Source: an uncultured Oscillospiraceae bacterium
GTDB lineage: Bacteria; Bacillota; Clostridia; Oscillospirales; Ruminococcaceae
Assembly (NCBI GenBank): GCA_947522735.1
Contig: CANNTZ010000042.1
Location: 1 to 21,794 of the forward strand
Length of the DNA: 21,794 bases
Direction of reading: 5' to 3'
The position numbers were made by a program, and so were the translations under genes. Within the stretch, counting starts at the first letter, position 1. Each line of letters begins with the position of its first letter. Of this stretch, positions 1 through 5,492 are shown one piece after another. The notes below the pieces were generated by a model, which worked only from the letters and a program-made list of their open reading frames with translations, was not told where the DNA came from and ran no database searches.

Positions 1-43
1 TTTCGCAGGAGCTTCCGCCGAAACCGGCTTGTCGCCCCAATGC

Positions 44-388
44 TTAGCGGATCTTGGACTTAACCTTTGCAGCCTTGCCGACTCTGCCGCGCAGATAATA
101 AAGCTTGGCTCTGCGGACATGACCGCTGCGAACTACTTCGACCTTCTCAACATTCGGGGAATGGAGCGGGAAAACCCTCTCAACGCCGCAGCCGTGGGTC
201 ACGCGGCGAACGGTGAAGGTCTCGGAGATACCGCCGTGCTTCTTGGCGATAAGGGTGCCCTCAAAGAGCTGTAATCTCTCTCTGTCGCCCTCCTTGATCT
301 TGACATACACCTTAACGGTGTCGCCAATCTCCATCTTCGGGACTTCGGTTTTCATACTTGCCTGCGCAATTTGCTTCAAAGCATCCAT
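44..388 (-). CDS. rplS: 50S ribosomal protein L19
   Basis: L19 is a 50S subunit protein at the interface with the 30S subunit. The 114-residue product has the normal family length and carries the expected core: VPKMEIGDTVKVYVKIKEG near residues 16-34, then EGTLIAKKHGG and TVRRVTHGCGVERVFPLHSP, ending in a basic tail rich in Lys and Arg. The frame stays open upstream to 463. The start is placed at 388 because AAGGAGG lies 8 bases before this ATG and the family begins MDALKQIAQ-like at this point. The stop is TAA at 44-46. The gene has its own promoter and a structured leader. In many Firmicutes trmD and rimM lie just upstream of rplS; here spoIVB lies there on the other strand, so rplS appears to be transcribed alone or as the first gene of a unit continuing past base 1. 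Identification is very secure. Confidence 0.97.
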   Translation of the reverse strand: MDALKQIAQASMKTEVPKMEIGDTVKVYVKIKEGDRERLQLFEGTLIAKKHGGISETFTVRRVTHGCGVERVFPLHSPNVEKVEVVRSGHVRRAKLYYLRGRVGKAAKVKSKIR

Positions 389-562
389 TGATACTTCCTC
401 CTTAAATTTCAGACATTCATTCCCACCGGGTACAACCCGAGCCTCGCCAGACGGCGAAGCCATGCGCTTGTGGCAGAGGACTGTCCGCTTTAATGTCGCC
501 TCCCGCTGGGGGGAGAGGCATTAACCCCCGCTTTCGCGGCAAAAACGTATGCACAAGCATAC
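389..562 (-). other. Structured 5' leader of rplS
   Basis: The 174 bases between the predicted transcription start and the rplS ATG can fold into several hairpins. These are a perfect 6-bp stem GTATGC/GCATAC at 547-562, right at the predicted transcript start; CCGC/GCGG with a 4-base loop at 528-539; a long imperfect stem at 490-524 that starts TTAATG and ends CATTAA; an 8-bp stem with one G-T pair (GCTTCGCC/GGCGAGGC) at 441-460; and CGGG/CCCG at 427-439. Autoregulatory L19 leaders are known in low-GC Gram-positive bacteria. I cannot confirm that this matches that family, so the regulatory role is inference; the hairpins are seen directly. Confidence 0.45.
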
Positions 563-568
563 TAATAT

Positions 569-597
569 AATATATCACACACTTGCGAATTTTTCAA
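569..597 (-). promoter_or_regulatory. Sigma-A-like promoter for rplS
   Basis: Read on the minus strand: -35 TTGAAA (592-597), 17-bp spacer, -10 TATATT (569-574). Transcription would start near 562, giving a leader of about 174 bases before rplS. Confidence 0.65.
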
Positions 598-864
598 GAG
601 GGAAAGACACAAAAAACACGATTTTGGAAGAAAAATTTTCCGTAAAGCTATTATAACATATCGGAGGCGGACCGAAAAGCATTGCGGCAAAATTTTGCAG
701 CGGGTCGGAACAAAAACAACGTTGACGCGTTATATGGCGGCGCCGGGCGAAAACCTGCGGCGAGCCGTCCACAATAATACATTAATAAGGCTTTTTGCCT
801 TAATATTTCGAGGCCGCCGTGGCAAATTAATTTTGAAAGCCGCCGAGATATTAAACAGCGGTAT
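598..864. other. Gene-free intergenic stretch
   Basis: This stretch lies between the rplS promoter and the inverted repeat upstream of spoIVB. Short open frames on both strands lack ribosome binding sites and show no recognisable protein. I see no tRNA, mobile element or clear promoter here. Confidence 0.5.
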
Positions 865-901
865 ACAAACAGTATAATCAAATTTAAAATATACTGTTTG
901 T
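865..901. repeat. 12-bp perfect inverted repeat upstream of spoIVB
   Basis: ACAAACAGTATA at 865-876 is matched exactly by TATACTGTTTGT at 890-901, with a 13-base AT-rich spacer. An 11-base direct repeat, ATTTAAAATAT, overlaps this structure (882-892) and recurs at 908-918. The position 47-83 bases before the spoIVB start suits an operator. A hairpin in an upstream transcript is also possible, but no plus-strand gene precedes it in the window. Confidence 0.6.
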
Positions 902-947
902 GGTCTGATTTAAAATATGATGAGCAAGCGAGGAGCGAAATAAAGAG

Positions 948-2135
948 ATGAAAAGGATCGTGAGAGTGTTTGCGGGTGTGGCCGGGCTGATGGCGATGGC
1001 GACGCTGTGCGTGGCGCTGATGTTACAGTCGGCGCTGCCGGATCGCTTTGTCGTTATCGAAAACGGCGGCGAGCTGTCGATAGTGTCGCGCAGCTATCTG
1101 AGCGCCGACGTGAGCAGGCTGGAGGACGGACAGGGCGAGGCGGAGGTACGGCTGCTGGGCTGTATTGCGGTCAAGCAGGTGAGCGTGACGGTGCTGGAGG
1201 AAAAGGCTGTGATCGTCAGCGGTGCGCCGATTGGGATAAAGCTGTTCACCGAGGGCGCGGTCGTTGTGGGGCTGTCAGAGGTGAACGGTGAGGACGGCCT
1301 GTGTTCTCCGGCGCGGCAAGCGGGACTGCGCGTGGGCGATGTGATAATTGAGGCGAATGGCCATGAGGTGCACGGAAACGAACAGTTTTCCGCGGCGGTG
1401 GCAGAGGGCGGCGAGGTGACGCTGAAATACGAGCGGGACGGCAGAATGTCTGAGACGGCGCTGACCCCGGCGAGGCTTCGGGACGGAGGCTACCGCGCGG
1501 GAGTTTGGGTGCGTGACAGCGCCGCGGGGATTGGCACGCTGACGTTTTATCTGCCGTCGAGGAGGAGCTTTGCGGGACTGGGACACGCGGTGTGCGACGT
1601 GGACACAGGGCAGGTGCTGCCGCTTCGCTCCGGTGAAATCGTGGACGTGATTGTGACAGGAGTGGCACAGGGCAAGGCGGGTAAGCCGGGCGAGCTGACG
1701 GGAACCTTTACGGTCGGGCCGGCGCGCGGCAGACTGGAAATAAACAACGATATGGGAATATACGGAGCAATGGATGCGGCGCCGGACGGGATAGCGGCGG
1801 AGATAGCGCCGCGGCAGGAGGTGCAAACGGGCCCGGCGACGATTCTGGCGACGGTGGAGGGAACGCAGGCGCGGGAATACGCGATCTATATCGAAAAGGT
1901 GGATTTGACCGACAGGAACCCGACCAAAAACATGGTGGTGCGCATCGACGACGGCGAGCTACTGGAAAAGACGGGCGGCATCGTTCAGGGAATGAGCGGT
2001 TGCCCGATAATGCAGAACGGGCGGCTGGTTGGAGCGGTGACGCACGTGTTCGTAAACGATCCGACGCGCGGGTACGGGATATTTGCGGAGAACATGCTGG
2101 ACAATATCGGCGGGGCGCTGGACAGCGCGGCGTGA
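948..2135 (+). CDS. spoIVB: SpoIVB sporulation serine peptidase (PDZ + S55)
   Basis: SpoIVB is secreted by the forespore into the space between the two membranes. There it cleaves SpoIVFA (and BofA) and so triggers SpoIVFB to activate pro-sigma-K in the mother cell. The 395-residue product has an N-terminal membrane anchor (about 4-28) and a PDZ domain at about 105-172 (AGLRVGDVIIEANG). The peptidase region holds His213 (GLGHAV), probable Asp335 (VRIDDGELL) and Ser350 (VQGMSGCPI). The spacing between these three fits the B. subtilis triad H236/D363/S378. The residue after the nucleophilic GMSG is Cys rather than the Ser I would expect. AGGAG lies 12 bases before the ATG, rather far. spo0A, a common neighbour of spoIVB, is not downstream; convergent pqqD-like and radical SAM genes are. 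No clear sigma-G or sigma-F promoter was recognised. Confidence 0.95.
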   Translation: MKRIVRVFAGVAGLMAMATLCVALMLQSALPDRFVVIENGGELSIVSRSYLSADVSRLEDGQGEAEVRLLGCIAVKQVSVTVLEEKAVIVSGAPIGIKLFTEGAVVVGLSEVNGEDGLCSPARQAGLRVGDVIIEANGHEVHGNEQFSAAVAEGGEVTLKYERDGRMSETALTPARLRDGGYRAGVWVRDSAAGIGTLTFYLPSRRSFAGLGHAVCDVDTGQVLPLRSGEIVDVIVTGVAQGKAGKPGELTGTFTVGPARGRLEINNDMGIYGAMDAAPDGIAAEIAPRQEVQTGPATILATVEGTQAREYAIYIEKVDLTDRNPTKNMVVRIDDGELLEKTGGIVQGMSGCPIMQNGRLVGAVTHVFVNDPTRGYGIFAENMLDNIGGALDSAA

Positions 2136-2136
2136 C

Positions 2137-2174
2137 AAAACCGGCAGGGACGTTCGGTGTTCCTTGCCGGTTTT
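2137..2174. terminator. Bidirectional terminator between spoIVB and pqqD-like gene
   Basis: A 14-bp stem (2137-2150 with 2161-2174, one G-T pair) encloses a 10-base loop. The outer ends are AAAA and TTTT, so the hairpin works in either direction between two convergent genes. The T-run is only four bases on each side, so efficiency is uncertain. Confidence 0.75.
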
Positions 2175-2188
2175 GCATCGGGTGCCGC

Positions 2189-2449
2189 TTATAATATTTG
2201 CAGTGCGCGCAGTGAATCCAGAAACTCTCGGACATCAGCGCGGGCGGTCGCTTCATCGACGTCGTATTCACCGTCCAGCGCCGCCGCGAGCGCTTCCTCA
2301 TCCATGGCGTCCGGCAGCCGATCCCACAAAAACTCTCCGGTTTCGTTGAGCGTCAGCAGGCCCTTCAATTCCAGCGATGCGTCGCCGACCGGAACAAGTA
2401 TCACGTCCCCGGCAATGCGCCGCTTGATAAGCCGCTTGCGTATATTCAT
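2189..2449 (-). CDS. PqqD-like RiPP recognition (RRE) protein
   Basis: The 86-residue protein fits the PqqD family: a short winged-helix protein that binds the leader part of a peptide precursor and presents it to a radical SAM enzyme. Visible features are a basic N-terminus, beta strands with LVPVGD and LKGLLTLNETGEFLWDRL (about 29-45; N-x-T/S-G-x-x-(I/L)-W is the family signature), and a helical acidic C-terminal half with VDEATARADVREFLDSL. Its ATG overlaps the TGA of the radical SAM gene in the ATGA arrangement, which implies translational coupling and equal amounts of the two partners. It is the last gene before the shared terminator. The match to PqqD is by motif and neighbour; the leader it binds is presumed to be the 79-residue peptide at 5235-5474. 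Confidence 0.88.
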   Translation of the reverse strand: MNIRKRLIKRRIAGDVILVPVGDASLELKGLLTLNETGEFLWDRLPDAMDEEALAAALDGEYDVDEATARADVREFLDSLRALQIL

Positions 2450-3573
2450 CCTTCAACCTCCTCGATTGTAAGTCGTACGATTTCCTTCGTCATCTCGCAG
2501 ATATATTCCGGAATGCCGTCGAAGCGGCCTGCTTCGGCTTGGCACATGGCCGCGCAGGCGTGGCAGGCGTGCCGGTAGCGGCATGATACACATTCGGCAG
2601 GCAGACGTATTGCCTCCGTCGCCGTTCGAACAGCCTCCCACGCGTGGTCAAAGCCGAGCTCCGGCACGGAAAATCTCGGACCGGTCATCATTCCGCAGGG
2701 TGACATGTTTCCCTGCCAGTCTATCCAAAAGGTGCTGCGTCCGGCGCGGCAGGCGACGCCCTCGCCGGGCGAGTCCTCGCAGACGTCCTCGCGCGGCAGT
2801 GAAAGTCCTCGCCTCATCGCCTCGGAGCGCGCCCGGAGCTGCTCGCCGGAAAAGCGCAGACGATCCCATTTCACCGCATATTCAGCCGCCTCAAGCGGAG
2901 TAAAGCGATCGTTCCGACCCGTCATGGCCTCATCGCGCCGCACCGGCGGGAACATGTAAGACGCCACCTGAAGAGGTGCTCCGAGCTCCTCGGCAAGCTT
3001 GTATATTTTTTCCATATCCGCAGCGTTGTGTTGCGTCAGCGAGACGTTCAGCTTTACCCCGACGCCGGTCTCGCGCAGTGCGCGAATGTTTTTCACCACC
3101 CGGTCGAACGCCGGGAGGCCGCAAAGCTGCTCGTATGTCTCGTTTTCCGCACCGTAGAGCGAGATGTTGAAGCGGAACGGAGGCTCGCGCCGGAAAAACT
3201 CCAGCCATTCGCCGTCGATAAGCGAGCCGTTGGTGTTGACGGAAACCAGCAGTCCAAGCCTTTTCAGCTCGGTCAGCATGTATCGGAAGTCCGGGTGTAT
3301 CAGCGGCTCGCCTCCGGTCAGAAGCAGGAACAGCATACCGCGGTTGCGCGCCTTTTCGGCGATATCAAGCCATTCTCCGGCGGTAAGCTCGCGCCCGCGC
3401 CGCTGCTGCTCCTGCTCTGTCAGATGGACGTAGCACATGCGGCAGCTAAAGTTGCAGCGCGCCGTAAGCTCAAAGGTTCCGGCGAGCGGTATACCCTCGC
3501 GGCGCGCCCTTGCATGGAGATATGCGGAGAGGCGCGGTTCAGCCTCGTTGAAGCCGGTCTTGTCGTTTTGCAC
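2446..3573 (-). CDS. Radical SAM/SPASM peptide-maturase-like enzyme
   Basis: Radical SAM enzymes with a SPASM domain cleave S-adenosylmethionine to make a radical and typically install crosslinks, such as thioethers, in ribosomal peptides. The 375-residue product has the 4Fe-4S motif C40-x3-C44-x2-C47 (RCNFSCRMCYVH) and the SAM-contact GGEP at 87-90. The C-terminal SPASM region holds eight Cys at 275, 293, 328, 331, 337, 340, 344 and 359, enough for two auxiliary clusters. The open frame extends to 3651. The GTG at 3571-3573 was chosen because AAAGGAG lies 10 bases before it in the 20-base gap after the HprK-like gene, whereas the upstream extension overlaps that gene. The stop overlaps the next start. 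The enzyme class is secure; the substrate is inferred to be the Cys-rich peptide at 5235-5474. Confidence 0.93.
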   Translation of the reverse strand: MQNDKTGFNEAEPRLSAYLHARARREGIPLAGTFELTARCNFSCRMCYVHLTEQEQQRRGRELTAGEWLDIAEKARNRGMLFLLLTGGEPLIHPDFRYMLTELKRLGLLVSVNTNGSLIDGEWLEFFRREPPFRFNISLYGAENETYEQLCGLPAFDRVVKNIRALRETGVGVKLNVSLTQHNAADMEKIYKLAEELGAPLQVASYMFPPVRRDEAMTGRNDRFTPLEAAEYAVKWDRLRFSGEQLRARSEAMRRGLSLPREDVCEDSPGEGVACRAGRSTFWIDWQGNMSPCGMMTGPRFSVPELGFDHAWEAVRTATEAIRLPAECVSCRYRHACHACAAMCQAEAGRFDGIPEYICEMTKEIVRLTIEEVEG

Positions 3574-3593
3574 GGGGCATTCGCTCCTTTCGT

Positions 3594-4424
3594 TCAGATC
3601 TGCGCGAGCCGAGCTTGCAGCTCGTGCACGGAGCTCTCGTCCCGGCGGCACTCAAAACGGTATATCGGGACGCTTCCGGCAAGCTGCGCAGCAAGGGCGC
3701 TTGTCGTTTCAAGCGAGCGCGGATCCCACGGATAGTAGGCGCATTGGCCAAGCAGGCGCGCAAAGCTCTCGACCGGACGCAGCTCGTGTAAAGCGCTGCG
3801 CTGCGAACGCTCCGGAAAGATTATTGCGCGGACAGGCGCGCTGATATTTTCGCAGATGCCGGAGGTTCCGGCAAGGAAGATCCCGTGCGCGGTCGCATCC
3901 GTGACGCGCACGAGCGTCCGGTCGCCGTTTACGACCTTCGCGCCGCAGTATTTTTCCCACAGCGCCGCCTGTGTGCTCTTTCCCGCGCCGCTTGGGCCGG
4001 AAAACAGCAGCGCCTTGCCGCCGGTCACTATGTACGATGCATGCAGCACCACCAGTTCCTGCTCAGCCAGAATATCGAACAGTCCGGCGGATTCCAATAT
4101 CGTCTGCACCGAGAGCTTTCCGGCGTAGTCCGGGGAAAGGCAGAGGCGGGTTTCGCCGTTTTCGCGGACGGCAAGAGCGGAGTATTGCCGGTCGTAGCGG
4201 TGCAGCAGACAGGAACGGCTGCCCTCTCGCCAGCGGCACATGCAGCCGTCGCGGACGGCGCTCTCCGGCGGCGGCGAGCTTTCTCCGCCGATAAGGACGC
4301 GTATCGTATGGGCGGCGCTTGCCTTGGGAACCCGAAAGCGCGAGCAGTCAATGGTATCGCTCCAGTGCTCGTCTCCGGTTATGTTGAGCGTGCAGCCGCC
4401 AAAATTATAATACTCACTGTACAT
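3594..4424 (-). CDS. HPr-kinase-like P-loop protein
   Basis: The C-terminal half (about 125-276) resembles the kinase domain of HPr kinase/phosphorylase. It shows VVLHAS with His128, the Walker A loop GPSGAGKST at 143-151, and VNGDR with Asp168 in the position of the second catalytic block. The N-terminal 120 residues are not recognised and contain many Cys (11, 27, 61, 63, 72, 95). HprK relatives occur in peptide-modification clusters: in some lasso-peptide clusters they phosphorylate the peptide, and a similar protein accompanies PqqD-like and radical SAM proteins in the SynChlorMet cassette. True HPr kinase is unlikely here given the neighbours. The ATG overlaps the end of the lipoprotein gene by 11 bases and lacks a clear ribosome binding site, suggesting translational coupling. 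The substrate is unknown. Confidence 0.85.
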   Translation of the reverse strand: MYSEYYNFGGCTLNITGDEHWSDTIDCSRFRVPKASAAHTIRVLIGGESSPPPESAVRDGCMCRWREGSRSCLLHRYDRQYSALAVRENGETRLCLSPDYAGKLSVQTILESAGLFDILAEQELVVLHASYIVTGGKALLFSGPSGAGKSTQAALWEKYCGAKVVNGDRTLVRVTDATAHGIFLAGTSGICENISAPVRAIIFPERSQRSALHELRPVESFARLLGQCAYYPWDPRSLETTSALAAQLAGSVPIYRFECRRDESSVHELQARLAQI

Positions 4425-5157
4425 ATGTCACAAACATCAACTTGCTGTAATCATTGGAAAAGTGCCCTGCGTAGCAGTCGGCGCTCTCGCCGGCTGCAAG
4501 ACCGGCGACTCCGGAGCGGTAGGTTATGCCGCCGAGATACAGGTCGCCGTAGGCTATTTTGTAGTAGACGTAGATTTGGCCGGTGATATCGTGCTCGGTC
4601 CTGTTGGTGATGGTGATCGCGGTGTCCTGCGTGGTGATCTCGAAAATGTCCTCGCACATCGACGGCTCCTGCTCGAAAGCGGCATAGTTGGCGACGGTGA
4701 CGGCAGGAGAGTCGCCGGTATCGGGCAGAGGAGTGCGCGACAGCTCAAGAAGCTGTGCGGATGAGCCGGGCGGGAGAGTGGTGAGGTCAAATTTGCAGAC
4801 GGTATCGCCGAAGGTGAGGACGATACGGGCATATTGGACGGTTTTCTCTGCGGCGTTCTTCACGGTTATCGCGCAGACGTCGGACACGGTGTCGTCGGAA
4901 CCGTCCTCGACGAAGCTGCCGGCATAGCGGCTGATGCGGCTGATTATAAGTCCGTTGCCGATGTCAACAGGGAGGTAGTCGGTGACTTCGTCTGAGCTTT
5001 CCGAGACGTCGGAGCTGTCGTCCGCAATCGGCGCCATGCCGGACGATAACGCGGGGCCGCCGTCAATGCTGCATGCGCCGAAAGCCAGTGCCAGACAGAG
5101 CAGCACCGCCGTAGCGGTCAAAAATCCGAGATGTTTTGTGGAGCCTGAGGTTTTCAT
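4414..5157 (-). CDS. Putative lipoprotein of the peptide cluster
   Basis: The 247-residue product has a basic start, a hydrophobic stretch and a lipobox-like site ending in Cys29 (LAFGAC), so it is probably lipid-anchored outside the cell. A Ser/Asp-rich linker follows (about 38-60). The remainder has two beta-rich segments that look like small immunoglobulin-like folds: ISRYAGSF...CAITVKNAAEKTVQYARIVLTF and AITITNRTEHDITGQIYVYYKIAYGD. I do not recognise a specific family; the pattern recalls extracellular FxLYD-type domains. The frame opens at a TTG (5175), but the ATG at 5157 is preferred because it precedes a normal signal peptide and a strong promoter -10 box lies just before it. Its place first after the precursor suggests a role in export, immunity or surface display of the product, which is inference. 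Confidence 0.72.
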   Translation of the reverse strand: MKTSGSTKHLGFLTATAVLLCLALAFGACSIDGGPALSSGMAPIADDSSDVSESSDEVTDYLPVDIGNGLIISRISRYAGSFVEDGSDDTVSDVCAITVKNAAEKTVQYARIVLTFGDTVCKFDLTTLPPGSSAQLLELSRTPLPDTGDSPAVTVANYAAFEQEPSMCEDIFEITTQDTAITITNRTEHDITGQIYVYYKIAYGDLYLGGITYRSGVAGLAAGESADCYAGHFSNDYSKLMFVTYVQ

Positions 5158-5161
5158 GGTT

Positions 5162-5191
5162 ATATTATCCCCCAAAACAGAAAAATGTCAA
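5162..5191 (-). promoter_or_regulatory. Strong internal promoter, possibly leaderless
   Basis: On the minus strand: perfect -35 TTGACA (5186-5191), 18-bp spacer, -10 TAATAT (5162-5167). The -10 ends only four bases before the ATG at 5157, so the transcript would begin at or inside the start codon. That would make a leaderless mRNA. The GGGGGA within the spacer could act as a ribosome binding site only on read-through transcripts from the upstream genes. Confidence 0.65.
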
Positions 5192-5194
5192 GTG

Positions 5195-5226
5195 AAAGCG
5201 CCCCGTCCATCCGGGCAGGGCGCTTT
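5195..5226 (-). terminator. Hairpin just after the precursor gene
   Basis: AAAGCGCCC pairs perfectly with GGGCGCTTT (5195-5203 with 5218-5226), starting 8 bases after the precursor stop. On the minus strand the run TTTTT comes only about 10 bases after the stem, so it is a weak or partial terminator. It could also protect the 3' end of the GH20-precursor message. It sits directly between the precursor and the internal promoter. Confidence 0.55.
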
Positions 5227-5234
5227 GATTTGGG

Positions 5235-5474
5235 TCAGGAGTTGAAGAGCTTGTTGTCGGCGGTGGGGACGTGATAGCAAAGGCCGTCCCAGTCTCCGTC
5301 CTGCGTCACCGTCGTGCAGGCCTCGATACCTTTTACAAAGACACTGCGGCCGTAAACGATCCATGCGCAGGTACCTTGTGTCGGGCCAACTTGCGTTTTG
5401 CAGTTTAACGCAATGCTTGCGCTGAGCTCAAAATCTTCAAAATTGACCTGAGGCTTTACATAGGTCTTTTTCAT
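5235..5474 (-). CDS. Four-cysteine small peptide, candidate RiPP precursor
   Basis: The 79-residue peptide has a charged N-terminal part, MKKTYVKPQVNFEDFELSAS, that looks like a leader: KP near residue 7 and FEDFELS at 12-18. It is followed by a core with four Cys (25, 36, 53, 66), GPTQGTC, and an acidic loop QDGDWDGLCYHV at 58-69, ending LFNS. It lacks a secretory signal peptide. AAAGGAG lies 9 bases before the ATG. It starts 18 bases after the stop of the large GH20-like gene and so shares its transcript; lipoprotein, HprK-like, radical SAM and PqqD genes follow. Size, cysteine content, leader-like N-terminus and neighbours together support a radical SAM substrate. No named RiPP class is recognised: it is not a six-Cys SCIFF peptide. 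A non-modified small structural protein remains possible. Confidence 0.75.
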   Translation of the reverse strand: MKKTYVKPQVNFEDFELSASIALNCKTQVGPTQGTCAWIVYGRSVFVKGIEACTTVTQDGDWDGLCYHVPTADNKLFNS

Positions 5475-5492
5475 TCCGATCAGCTCCTTTCA

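Noticed and set aside
695..877. Open frame of 60 codons on the plus strand before spoIVB
   Set aside because: No ribosome binding site, arginine-rich composition and no recognisable motif; it looks like chance.
3028..3735. Long plus-strand open frame opposite the radical SAM gene
   Set aside because: It mirrors the codon pattern of a secure minus-strand gene with Fe-S motifs and coupled neighbours.
3594..4424. Canonical HPr kinase/phosphorylase (hprK)
   Set aside because: N-terminal half is unlike HprK and the neighbours are peptide-maturation genes, not lgt or the phosphotransferase system.
5295..5301. DGDWDG in the small peptide as an EF-hand or dockerin loop
   Set aside because: Only one short acidic segment; the full 12-residue calcium loop pattern and a paired helix are missing.
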